In this document: one piece after another, positions 10,985-19,904 of the stretch | How the letters are laid out: each line of letters begins with the position of its first letter | How positions within the stretch are numbered: position 1 is the stretch's first letter | Assembly (NCBI GenBank): GCA_012934845.2 | Contig: WNNJ02002074.1 | Coordinates: forward strand, 36,072-100,071 | Direction of reading: 5' to 3' | Length of the DNA: 64,000 nt | Source of the DNA: Pomphorhynchus laevis | Lineage: Eukaryota > Acanthocephala > Palaeacanthocephala > Echinorhynchida > Pomphorhynchidae | Notes under the pieces: generated by a model | What the model saw: the letters and a program-made list of their open reading frames with translations, nothing else | Told to the model about the DNA's origin: nothing | The model's database searches: none | Translations under genes and position numbers: made by a program

Positions 10985-11060
10985 GCCGTCTGCCAGTCCT
11001 CCTCCGCATCCAGTAGTGGGAGGATCTGGCACTGATGAGTCATTGTGATGACGAAACGGC
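10985..11060 (+). ncRNA. Hammerhead ribozyme with complete consensus core (stem III open)
   Basis: Stem III: GCCGT (10,985-10,989) with ACGGC (11,056-11,060). The cleavage triplet GUC ends at 10,990. Stem I: TGCCAG (10,991-10,996) with CTGGCA (11,026-11,031), one bulged T (11,025), then TCCTCC (10,997-11,002) with GGAGGA (11,019-11,024), closed by a loop of 16 bases. Core CTGATGA: 11,032-11,038. Stem II: GTCAT (11,039-11,043) with ATGAC (11,048-11,052), loop TGTG. GAA at 11,053-11,055 precedes stem III. All invariant hammerhead nucleotides are present, so self-cleavage after C10,990 is predicted. Both RNA ends leave through stem III, which is type III topology. It lies antisense to USP5 in intron 1. 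Confidence 0.87.
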
Positions 11061-11625
11061 ATTCGTCATTCTTTCGCGTCTGGCTTACATGTTTTACAAG
11101 AAATTTACGCGGAATGGTCTCACTCTCCTTAAATTAATTAATTGTTAATAATTATTATAATTAATAAATAAAAATTATTAAAATTAATAATGTTTATTAA
11201 GTAAGGTATTTCATCACTGATTTATGTTATAGAGTTACCACATAACAGTTTATTCAGCCAAAGTAGACATTGCTCAAGTAATATGTGATCTCCTTTATTA
11301 GTGAAAAACCAAGCAACGATTTTTAATCGTCATTTGTATTGATTACGTATCTATTTATCTTTGATATTATTTTCAATCGAAGATTTAAAGTACTAGAAAA
11401 GAAAAAATTTAAACTTTGTGATTTTTATATTTAAAATATTTAATACAATAAATATCTGAAAATATAACGATATATTATTAATAATATAATTAATAATCTA
11501 TTATTAATTTATAATAAAATAATAAATAATAATATTTGATTAATAATTATTAATAATTAATAATACATTATTATAATAATTAATAATATATATTATGTTA
11601 TTAATAATTACAACACTCTATACTA

Positions 11626-12042
11626 TTGCCCCTTTTATACGCGGGTCATGTCACTCACCCACAATTTCACAAGGATATGCAACACTTTGTAAGAGTATTA
11701 CGTAGGGCCACTGATATGGTTGGACCAACACGGTCGCTGCCTTATGTCGAATATATGAACGCACTTCAAGTACGTCCAGTTGAAATTTCACTCAAGCTGG
11801 CTGATTTGATGTTCGTGTAGATGACTCTTAAAACATCCGAGCAGACCTGTCGATGTAAATTCAATTTAAGTAGCACAACAGGTATACGCGGACATAAATA
11901 CCGTTTACAAAGATCACTTTCACCTACTAAAAAGACTGTGACTATCTGTAGTCGAATCGCACGACTCTGGAACAGTGTGTCTGCCACAATCCTACGATCA
12001 AAATCATATCCAACAGAAAAACTTGAGATAAAAAGAATAAAA
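11626..12042 (+). pseudogene. LINE ORF2 C-terminal tail (CR1/Jockey-like)
   Basis: One frame with a single in-frame stop (TAG at 11,818) reads LPYVEYMNALQVRPVEISLK, LADLMFV, stop, then CKFNLSSTTGIRGHKYRLQR, VTICSRIARLWNSVS. This is the domain after the RT thumb in CR1/Jockey-type LINEs: a leucine-rich 'one short phrase per exon-sized domain' region, TRGHxxKL-like, then R(I/V)xxxWNxLP-like. Only the 3' end of the element is present. It is antisense to USP5 and ends close to its exon 1. Confidence 0.65.
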
Positions 12043-12064
12043 TAGTATTTTTAAATTTACTTAC

Positions 12065-12289
12065 CTTATGTCTGGTTCTTTTAATGTTTAAAAACAGATG
12101 ACTTTGATAAATGCGGCTGAATCGATCTAGATGTTGTTTACCGATCCCAAAAAAAGTGTTCAAGCATACGTACAATCCATTTTCACTTTCTGGATTGTCA
12201 AAGGAATACACGCATTCTTCTTTGAAGACCTTATCTGTACTGGTTGCAGGTTTGATACGATTTAAACAAGGACCCGTTATCACCGACAT
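12065..12289 (-). CDS. USP5: USP5 ubiquitin hydrolase, coding exon 1 (start of protein)
   Basis: 225 bp coding for residues 1-75, starting with ATG at 12,289 (context AAAG ATG, purine at -3) and ending AAG|GTAAGT. The peptide has FKEECVYSFDNPESENGLYV (residues 22-41) and NTFFGIGKQHLDRF (44-57), close to the [20 protein letters not shown] and FLGFGKQ blocks at the N-terminus of human USP5. USP5 (isopeptidase T; leon in Drosophila) takes apart unanchored polyubiquitin chains in cytosol and nucleus. The N-terminal extension is short, as in USP5 orthologs, and the next ATG would cut into the conserved block, so this start is favoured. Confidence 0.95.
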
Positions 12290-12928
12290 CTTTAAAAATT
12301 AAAAAAAAAATTAATTCGATTTATAGTCGGATTGTAAATCGATTTACATCGGAACGAGGTTTGAAAGACAACACGATAAGCAAAATGAGCTACTAATTAC
12401 ACAAATTGAAATTTTAATTACTATTTTATTCTGCACGCTACTTTTATCATATCTATAAGCCAACAGCAGTACGCTACATTTCAGTACTTGTGTACCTCAT
12501 TAGCTACTGATCCAATATCCATGTTTCAAGTTTTGTTCCTTTTAATGTTGTCTGACGATCACTCGACTCGTCTGCTCCATTGACATTTAGATTTAATAAA
12601 AGACTTTCGTCTTACATTTTGCAAATTTAATTGACATTTGTTACAAACCTAATGTAACATAACTAACAGCAATAATCCAACAAATATACACATATAAGTC
12701 AAACATATTCTAAATTTAGTTCATTCCGCAGATGTGATGAACAATGTGATGCTCCCCATCACATTGCGTATCCTTACGTGAGATGTCACATAGAGGTAAT
12801 TGTCTGACTTTATAAATTTGCGCATGGTATAATAGCCAGTGTTGCTATATTTTCCCATCGCTGTCTAAATATTTAAAAAGCGCTGCCTATAGAAATTGAC
12901 TACACCTCCAACTTCTGCTCATTCAATT
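12290..12928 (-). promoter_or_regulatory. USP5 5' flank, possible promoter region
   Basis: Between the USP5 start codon and the 3' end of the neighbouring LINE lie about 640 bp with no coding signal. A poly-A/T run sits just upstream of the ATG, and a 14-bp palindrome, GTAAATCGATTTAC, lies near 12,335-12,348. ATCGAT cores occur in many insect housekeeping promoters, but I cannot place a transcription start. Confidence 0.35.
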
Positions 12929-13122
12929 AAAAAAAAGATTTATTTAACGTGGCAAATGCGTGCCAGCGCACGCTTACAAGACCACACAAAAAAAAACAAA
13001 AATGTAAATCATCTGTCGAGAAGGTGTGAACAGAGGAGGCGTTTGAATGTGATAAAGGAGGGAGCGCGGCGGACGTCAAAAGGGAGATGATTCCAGGCGA
13101 GTGAGGCGGCGACGAGGAAGGA

Positions 13123-14250
13123 TCAGATACTATAGTTGTTGGAGTAATTGGGAACGTGGAGTAAGAGGGTATGACGGGAAAGCAGCGATAGCGAGATAAA
13201 GCGAGTGTCGTCTAAGAAAGGAAGGTTGATGAACGATGGGGAGCCGACAGCGATGAGACGAAAAGTTACGAGAATAAGGCGGAGTTTGATGCGGAAGTGG
13301 ATGGTGGGCCAGGAGATTTGGGCAAGATATTTGGATTTGTGGTCGAAGCGACGGAGACGAAAGAGCACTCGAACGGCGGATTTGATTATGCGTTGTAGTA
13401 GTTGGAGGATGGGTTTTGAAGAATTGGCGAAAAGGCTAAGGCAGTAATCGATTTTAGGGAAAGAAGCGATGAAAGAAGAGACATACAAGAACGGAAGTCG
13501 ATAAGGGGGCGGATACGGCGGATGTCACGGAGAATTAAGTTAGACGAGCGGATCTTGTCACGGACGAAGGGTTTAAGGGAAAGGTGATCATCGAAATGGA
13601 AGCCTAAGAAAGTGAAATTGTGGACTATGGGGATGATCGATGAGGCAAAATATACCGTGGGAGGAGATATGTTTGATTACAGGGGAGGATCCACAATATT
13701 TTGGACTTTTCGGGGTTTAGAACGAGATGGAGATTGGAGAGACGTTTGTAGATAGAAGAAAGACAGTTGGAGGCAGAAATGCCGATATCGTGTATGCGAT
13801 GTGCTGGTGCATGAGCATAGATTAGAATGTCATCGGCGTATTGCATGACGTTAATGGAGTAAGGTTTGATAAACGGAGTGTGATCGCCAAGCAGAAGAGA
13901 GAAAAGCAGGGGACGAACGATTTCGGTTTTCCAGTGTGATGGGAAGATACAACTGCGGATGGACGAGTTAAACAAGGATATGAGAAAAGGGGATATCGAT
14001 GAGCATATGGATTTAAGTATGTGGGTAGGCAGGGGATCGGCAGGTGAGGTTTTGCTGGGCAAGGACATGAGAACATATGAGATTTCGGAAGGTGAGACAG
14101 GGAGAAGATGAAATAGTTCCGGGAGAATGAGGCTAGGCGAAGCCGGGTGGGATAGGATGGAGACTGGGCTGTGAGAGAGCAACGAGGATACTTTGCTCTG
14201 GAGAAATGACGAATAATCATGGGGATTGATGTTGCACGGCAAGGGGAGCG
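13123..14250 (-). pseudogene. CR1/L2-like LINE reverse transcriptase, centre deleted
   Basis: The N-terminal part (MPCNINPHDYSSFL, LPELFHLLPVSPSEISYVLM, SLPSKTSPADPLPTHILK) runs into FPSHWKTEIVRPL and then jumps straight to LLFSLLLGD and NVMQYADDILIYAHAP. The plus-strand relative at 20,500-22,010 has about 140 residues between these points, so fingers and motif A have been lost. The YADD box itself survives near 13,830. The thumb follows in another frame at 13,488-13,123. Confidence 0.75.
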
Positions 14251-14589
14251 AGCAAGGATTTAGTTAAAAGTATTCCATAGAGTCATAGTGTTGAATGAAG
14301 TGATGATTTTATGCTGCTAAAAGGAGTTGCATTCGGTACGTAGTAGGTGGAGATGAGACCGCCGATGAGCAAGATAGGTATCACGGAAAGACAGAGTGAT
14401 CCAGCGGAAATCACGTCTGAGAGAGCGGTGATATACTCGAAAAGCATGACGGAGTCGACGCTTTGAGAGTAGGCATTGGATGTCAATCCATGGGGCACGT
14501 TGCAAGCGACGGTGTTGGTGTGACTTAAAGGGCAAGAGAAGATCGAGAGTGGATGTGAGTTCAGAGTCGAAAAGAAAGGCGAGATCGTG

Positions 14590-15420
14590 AGGAGATGAAT
14601 ATATTATTGTGGGATAGGATAGACGATTTGAGTAAGGCAGAGCGGATAAGGGAGAGGTCAAGATTTCTCCGAGGGCGACGTAGGATTGTAGGTGTGTGAG
14701 GCGGGGTGTGGTTGTGAGTGAGCTCAAGGGTGACGAGAAAGTGATCGGATAGACCAGGATCAGATATGGACAGTGAGGTGTATGCAGCAAAATGATCAGG
14801 GACGGCGATGATATCGAGTGCCCCACCAAGGATATGTGTGGGGGCAGTGGAGATTAGTTTGTAATTGTAGTTGGATAGAATGTTGATGAAGCGGATGGAA
14901 TCCGTGGAAGAGGGGCGGTCTAGGCGGATGTTGAAGTCGCCTAGAACGAGTGAAGGGATTGAGGACAAAGAACAGTGGGACAGAAGGTCAGCGAGTTTTG
15001 TAAAAAAAAGGATTATAAGCTGATGAACCAGGACAGTATACAATGGCGAGATCTAGAGTGATCGGGTTAGAAGAACGACAAGTGAGCAGTTCAAAAGAGC
15101 AAGGACTGAAAGGGGATGTGATTTTGCGAAGAGACGCGGGGTGACGGGCGAATGCAACATTGCCGCCATGATTAGAGAATTTAGAAGGGGATTTGCTAAA
15201 GGGGTGAGCGAATTCGACTAGTGAGCAACCTGCAGAGAGCAAACGGCGGATGGAGAGGTCACAGAATCGGAGTGCCAGGATTCGGTGAGGCAGAAGAGAT
15301 CGATGGATTGCTTAGTGAATAAGTTGAGGATGAGATCGGCTTTATTGAGAATAGATCTAGTGTTGAGAAGGCCGAGGCGGAAACCGTGTGTAGTGGTGGT
15401 AGGGGCTAGTGGAGAAGACA
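14590..15420 (-). pseudogene. CR1/L2-like LINE APE endonuclease, broken
   Basis: Three overlapping frames give an ordered EN domain: RLGLLNTRSILNKADLI and DLFCLTESWHS near 15,390-15,270, GGNVAFARHP near 15,165, DLAIVYCPGSSAYN near 15,030, LVLGDFNIRLDRP near 14,950, and ISDPGLSDHFLVTLEL near 14,770-14,720. The Glu, Asp-Phe-Asn and Asp-His active-site boxes are all present, though at least two frame breaks separate them. Confidence 0.75.
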
Positions 15421-15659
15421 CATATGGGAGATAAAGCGCCATCGAATTTTTGGGCGGGTGTAGACAACTTGAAAATTTCCGTCGATGATTTGGATTGAGA
15501 GAGATTTTTCGCCGTTTTCCTCGCGACGGTGTTTTTCGATGCGGGCCGATGTGGGTTGAGCGATTTCGGAGAGGGTGCGATCGGGGAAAATGCGAGTGGC
15601 TGAAGAGGACATGAGTTTGAATCGTTGGGAGAGGACAGAAGATGCGTGAGAGCAATGCT

Positions 15660-16430
15660 TGAAAACAACTTTTAGGAGAGGGGGCTGGGAAGGATTAGAT
15701 TGAGAAGATTTGTTTAGACGGATGAATGCGACAGGAGAGATGTTGTTGAAAAAAGATGGGTTATCCGCAGGAACAAGAAACGAGAGGATGGATCAGAAGG
15801 CGGAAACATCGTGGTCGAGACGTGCTTGTGGAGAAAGAGAGGTGGAAGGAGTGATATTAGTGACGATGACGCAACGATCGCGAGAAGGAAAGCGTTTCTG
15901 TAAAGGAAGAAGAGTAACGTGAGTTGGTGAGATCACGATAGAAGAGCTGGGAGTTGAGGATATCAAGGAAGTAGGTTTGACAGCGTAAGACAAAGAGGAT
16001 TCGGATAATAGAGATGGTGGTGAGCGATGTGAGGAAAGGTTTTGAGTGGAAGGATTGTGGAGGTTGGTGGATGTGATTTTGATTGAGGGATGTAGGTTAT
16101 TAAGAAACAAGACAGAAGGGAAGATACGGGGGTATCGGGAAGTGAAGACATGGGATTAGAAGTGCATGTGATGACAGAATCAGTGGGTTGCCAAATGATA
16201 TCAGAATCGACTGGGGTGGTTTGAGTGGACACGTTGGAGGTTGATATGTTCTTATGGGAGAGGTCACGTATGAGTTTGTTGGCACAAAAGCCGCATATGA
16301 AGTCTTCTTTAGACTTACTGCTGTTGCATGCAAGTGTAGTCCAGACGCTGCAGTCGTGTGTCGAGCATTGTACTTGTAGTTGAGCACAGTTGGTGTCAGT
16401 CGTAGCTGTCTTCTTACGTTTTCCCATCAA
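15660..16430 (-). pseudogene. CR1/L2-like LINE ORF1 with PHD-like zinc finger
   Basis: The start MGKRKKTATTDTNCAQLQVQ leads into CSTHDCSVW, LACNSSKSKEDFICGFC, giving Cys/His spacing of a PHD-type finger at the N-terminus, a feature of many CR1/L2 ORF1 proteins (nucleic-acid or chromatin binding). A Ser/Pro/Thr-rich linker follows to about 15,970, and the frame then breaks. A second copy of the same N-terminus lies in opposite orientation at 16,535-16,790. Confidence 0.65.
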
Positions 16431-16499
16431 CGTCCTTGTGCGTTAAAACTGTTAAATTTGCTGGGTTGATCTGGAACTGGATTGATTGTGTATATTAAT

Positions 16500-17480
16500 C
16501 TCTCAAACTTTTTTGACAAAACGCAAGACTACAAATACAGCTACGAAGACAGCTACGAAGACAAAGACATATACAAAGACAGCTACGAAGACAAAGACAT
16601 ATACAAAGACAGCTACGAAGACAGTTACGGCCGACACCAACTGTGCTCAGTTGCAGGTAATGTGCTAGACATACGACTGCTACGTATGAACCACAATAGC
16701 CTGCGACAACAGTAAGTCGGAAGAAGATTTCCTCTGTGTATTTTGTGCTAACAAACTAATCTGCAACCTCTCCCCTCAGCACATATCAACCTCCAACACG
16801 TCCGATCAAACTACACCGTAGTTTCTGATGTCCTTGATCTACTCACTGATCCTGTCATCATATACACTTCCCATCTCATGTAATCTTCACTTCTCTGACA
16901 CCCTCCGTCTCGTTCCTTCTGTCTAGTTTCTCAATAACCTACAACCATCAATTAAAATCACATCCACCAACATCCCCGATCCTTCCACTCATAACCTTCC
17001 ATCACATCACTTGTCACTCTCTATATTATCCATATCCTTGTTGTCTTCCGCTGTCGGATATACTTCATTCATATCCTAAATTGCCAGTTCTCCTATCGTT
17101 ACCTCACTCACGTCACTCGTCCTCCTTTACAGAAACGCGTTCTTTCTCGCGATCGTTGCGTCATTGTAACTAATATAACTCCTTCCACCTCCTTATATCC
17201 ACAAGTACGTCTCGACAACAATGTTTCCGTCTGTAGATCCATCCTCTCGTATCTTGATCCTGCGGATAACCCATCTTTTTTCAACAACATCTCTCCTGTC
17301 ACATTCATCCGAGCAAATCTCCTCAATCTAATCCATCTCACCGCCTCTCCTAAAAATTGTTTTCAAGTACCGCTCGCACGCGTTCTCAGTCCTCTCCACA
17401 TGATTAAGATTCATCTCATGTTCAGCCACTAGCATTTTCCCCGATCCCACCACTTCCGACATTATGCACGGGCATGCATG
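16500..17480 (+). pseudogene. Second CR1/L2-like LINE copy, ORF1 only, head-to-head with the first
   Basis: In shifting frames the segment repeats the ORF1 of the minus-strand neighbour: TADTNCAQLQVMC, then ACDNSKSEEDFLCVFCANKL near 16,700-16,760, a Ser/Thr/Pro linker, and QPLAFSPIPPL near 17,430. It stops where the Gypsy fossil begins. Several stops and frame changes are present. Confidence 0.65.
16535..16625 (+). repeat. 30-bp tandem repeat at the ORF1 start
   Basis: ACAGCTACGAAGACAAAGAC and the following ATATACAAAG repeat two to three times with shorter partial units on both sides. In the LINE frame this codes for a KTATKTKTYT-like basic stretch, so it may be an expanded N-terminal tail of ORF1. 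The minus-strand copy has only one short KTATTDT segment at the same place. Confidence 0.75.
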
Positions 17481-17812
17481 TCGCAGAAATCAAATTCGGT
17501 TACCGCCTACGTGGCTTCTACCATCATTAACTACCTGCCCTCACTACAACGTATGTCAACGTTGTACCATTAAGAACACTCATAGACACATGCAGTACAG
17601 ATAACTTAATAAGCAAAGAAGTATCAAAACGGCTTAATCTTCCGACACGATCTAAAAGGAAGACAATAAATATGACGTCAACATCGTTGCATTCGACAAC
17701 TATCGGAGAATGCGTACTACGATTTACATAGAATGGGGAACAATACAAATATGTAAATGCGTATATACTATCAAACTTATATTGTGATTTGCTGCTGGGC
17801 TATGAATTCATG

Positions 17813-17820
17813 AAGAATTT
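17813..17820. repeat. Merlin target-site duplication, left
   Basis: AAGAATTT directly left of the terminal inverted repeat; repeated at 18,984-18,991. Eight base pairs is the usual length for Merlin. Confidence 0.85.
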
Positions 17821-17869
17821 GGATCAGAGGTAGAATTTCCCCCCCGGGGGGAAAATTCTACCTCTGATG

Positions 17870-17965
17870 AATAAAAAAATAAAAAATAAAAAAATAAAAA
17901 ATAAAAAATAAATACATAAATAAATTAAAAAAAATAAATAAAATAAATAAATAAATAAAAATCGT
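17870..17965. repeat. A/T-rich low-complexity tract inside Merlin
   Basis: AATAAAAA and AAATAAAT units run for about 95 bp between the left terminus and the transposase stop codon. Confidence 0.8.
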
Positions 17966-17973
17966 TAATCATA

Positions 17974-18864
17974 TTAAACTTTTATTAAATCAAAAATTAT
18001 ATACTGATATTTCTCACGATTGTTATAAAATAAACAAAACTCTTTAAGGAAATTGGGTCTATATGTAGTTAATACCCCTTTCTGCTTCTTTATTTCGTTT
18101 TTTATTTGGCCGTTAAAGGACTCCACAGACTGAGTATGAGCACCAGTATTTTTATCAACAAAATTATATTTATGACATACTGTCTTATGTTCATATCCAT
18201 TTTTATTTAATCTGCTATACGACTTGTGCTCGTCGGTCATTATAGTCGAATGGGGAAGCACTTGTGAGGATATTATGGGTAGAATAGTGGTTTGTGCTTT
18301 ATCCGCGATTACTCTAGCAAAGGATCTTTCAATTTTATCCCCGACCTCGACAATACACAAAGCGTCGGTTCTGTTTGTGTAAGATCTTCCACGATGAGAC
18401 TTACACTTGTAATTTAACATGGTTTCATCTATTTGCACTATTTTTCCAGGGCCACCAAGTTTATCTTCACTAAAATCAGTTTCCGGTATCAACTTATTAA
18501 GTTTATAAAAAATTTTTCTAATGGTCCGATCCGATGTAATTTTAGAGGCTATTATTGAGTGTGTTGGCTGCTTCACACATTTCTTGATTAACACACGTAA
18601 AATAGTTCTAATATCAATCGAAAACCCATCAAAAAAACTTCCCTTTCGTATTGAAATGTATTTTTTTAAGTTTGTGCAGCCATTCTTATAACACCTCCAA
18701 CCATATCCATCAATAGAACGTTTATAAAGACTAAGCTTCATATAAGTATCACAGATAATGCATTTCATAGACCGAACTAAATACCTTGAATCAAACAAGT
18801 GGTCTATAAAATCTTGCTGTGTTGAGCTAATTATTAGCTGTTCGTAGTGATCTAGGTTATCCAT
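17974..18864 (-). CDS. Merlin (ISXO2/IS1595-like) DDE transposase
   Basis: 296 residues, uninterrupted, normal length for Merlin. An N-terminal zinc ribbon is formed by C35, C38, C58 and C63 (CIIC ... GWRCYKNGC), followed by YISIRKGSFFDG, typical of ISXO2-like transposases. The catalytic triad is readable: D146 in IVQIDETML, D211 in IMTDEHKSY, and E248 in HTQSVESFNGQIK, with H243 ahead of the Glu. It would bind the element's inverted ends and cut and paste it. The ATG at 18,864 is used because the frame is open only a little further up. The first codons lie in a 21-bp block (AGCTGTTCGTAGTGATCTAG) that is repeated at 18,911, so the upstream region contains a duplication of the gene start. Confidence 0.92.
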   Translation of the reverse strand: MDNLDHYEQLIISSTQQDFIDHLFDSRYLVRSMKCIICDTYMKLSLYKRSIDGYGWRCYKNGCTNLKKYISIRKGSFFDGFSIDIRTILRVLIKKCVKQPTHSIIASKITSDRTIRKIFYKLNKLIPETDFSEDKLGGPGKIVQIDETMLNYKCKSHRGRSYTNRTDALCIVEVGDKIERSFARVIADKAQTTILPIISSQVLPHSTIMTDEHKSYSRLNKNGYEHKTVCHKYNFVDKNTGAHTQSVESFNGQIKNEIKKQKGVLTTYRPNFLKEFCLFYNNREKYQYIIFDLIKV

Positions 18865-18932
18865 GGGGTAAATCTGAATTTTTTTATTTATAGTTTAGGA
18901 GGAAAAAAAGTAGCTGTTCGTAGTGATCTAGG
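18838..18932. repeat. Direct duplication of the transposase start region
   Basis: AGCTGTTCGTAGTGATCTAG occurs at 18,838-18,857 (inside the first codons) and again at 18,911-18,930, next to the inner copy of the right terminus. Confidence 0.75.
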
Positions 18933-18983
18933 GGGGGAAATTTTACCTCTGATCGCCTAGGGGGAAAATTCTACCTCTGATCC

Positions 18984-18991
18984 AAGAATTT
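18984..18991. repeat. Merlin target-site duplication, right
   Basis: AAGAATTT directly right of the terminal CTCTGATCC; partner of 17,813-17,820. Confidence 0.85.
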
Positions 18992-19904
18992 TGAAGGAAT
19001 CAAAATTGTGTTTAACGGCAAGCGATCCACATTACAAATATGCAACGATATACAACATATGAAAGTAGAAGCGCTTGCCTCTTCGCATTCATTAGCCAGG
19101 ACACAAAGCCGATTGTGACAAGATACAGATTCTATTCACAAGAAGATAGAGAATTCGTACAGATCGAAGTAAAACGAATGTTGGATGATAAAATAATCGA
19201 AGCTAGCAATTCGCCATGGAGATCGCAGGTGGTTGGAGTGAAAGGTACACACAAAATACGACTTGCAATTGATTATTCTACAACGATAAATAAATTTACA
19301 CAATTAAATGCCTATCCACTTCCTAACGATAAGAGAGATATCGCAATATAACGTGTTCAGCGCAGTTTATTTAAGTATTACTTATCACCAGCTGGTTATA
19401 CAAGAAGAAGATAAACCGATGATAGCTTTCGAGGCATGTTGTAGGCTCTACCAGTTCCGTCGGATTCCTTTTGGTGTCACTAATGAGCCGCAAGTTTTTC
19501 AACGAATTATGGACCAATTTATAGAAGAGAATAAGCTAGAAGGGGTTTTTGCTTATATGAACAATGTTACTATTTGTGGAAAGAACAAATAAAACCACGA
19601 TAAAAATCTTAAATAGTTTAATAATGTATCGGAAAAGATAGGATTATCGTTCATAATACAAATGCGAATTCGCGAAGCACACCATAAGTATTTTAGGATA
19701 TCGGATTGGAATGGGTCAAATATCGCCGGATCCGGTTAGACTTCAAGGCCTATGAAATCTAAAACCTCCTACGAACAAACATCCGATAAGACGATGTCTC
19801 GGATTATATTCGTATGATTCCCGGTGGATTCAGCGAAAATATCAAAATTGTCGAGATCAAATATTCCCGCTGAAGGGATAATCACTGGAAGCTTTTCATA
19901 ATCT

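Larger units (their letters stand above)
10355..11135. repeat. Tandem and inverted repeat family carrying hammerhead ribozymes
   Basis: Two head-to-tail units start with ATGGTCTCACT at 10,498 and 10,809 (spacings 311 and 305 bp), with the first bases of a third at 11,114. Each unit holds a GTTAGCCGATATTAAAGAGA block, an 18-bp palindrome (ACTAGAAAATTTTCTAGT) and a hammerhead-like domain. Left of the first unit, 10,355-10,495 is an inverted copy of the ribozyme half of a unit. The family is non-coding. A tandem array of ribozyme-bearing monomers is what self-processing satellites and retrozymes look like. Confidence 0.8.
7767..12064 (-). other. USP5 intron 1 (4.3 kb), with LINEs and a ribozyme repeat
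   Basis: Runs from donor AAG|GTAAGT (exon 1) to acceptor AATTTTAG (exon 2). From left to right it holds A/T-rich DNA (7767-7984), a LINE (7985-10,085), A/T-rich DNA (10,086-10,350) that repeats a block seen at 7918-7945 (TATAATAAAATAGCAATTAT), the hammerhead repeat family (10,355-11,135), more A/T-rich DNA (11,136-11,620), and a LINE tail (11,620-12,042) ending only about 20 bp from the exon 1 donor. Confidence 0.8.
12930..16445 (-). mobile_element. CR1/L2-like LINE, near full length with internal RT deletion
   Basis: Read on the minus strand from 16,430 down: ORF1 with a PHD-like finger, an APE endonuclease, an RT with its centre missing, a thumb (DYCLSLFANSSKP, PSFINLPFLDD, LLLHVPNYSNN) near 13,490-13,130, and a 3' end near 12,930. 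The same family appears on the plus strand at 16,500-17,480 (ORF1 only) and 20,045-22,010 (RT). Codon frame changes and the RT gap make it non-autonomous now. Base composition is richer in G+C than the flanks. Confidence 0.8.
17821..18983 (-). mobile_element. Merlin DNA transposon, complete-looking (1,163 bp)
   Basis: The ends are GGATCAGAGGTAGAATTT... and ...AAAATTCTACCTCTGATCC, flanked by 8-bp AAGAATTT duplications. Inside is one open transposase reading frame on the minus strand (17,974-18,864) and an A/T-rich stretch (17,870-17,965). Both ends carry extra terminus copies: an inverted one at 17,846-17,870 and a direct one at 18,932-18,957. The element sits in the protease/RT interval of the Gypsy fossil. 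An open frame, clear duplication and matching ends point to a young insertion. Confidence 0.9.

Noticed and set aside
11032-11075. Stem-I-open reading of the hammerhead using GTC at 11,066 as cleavage site
   Set aside because: The base after that GTC cannot pair with the base before CTGATGA, and stem I does not form. The stem-III-open fold pairs fully.
13205-15922. Plus-strand open frames such as 13,205-13,447 and 15,710-15,922
   Set aside because: They are antisense to the CR1/L2-like LINE and have biased Arg/Gly composition caused by that coding strand.
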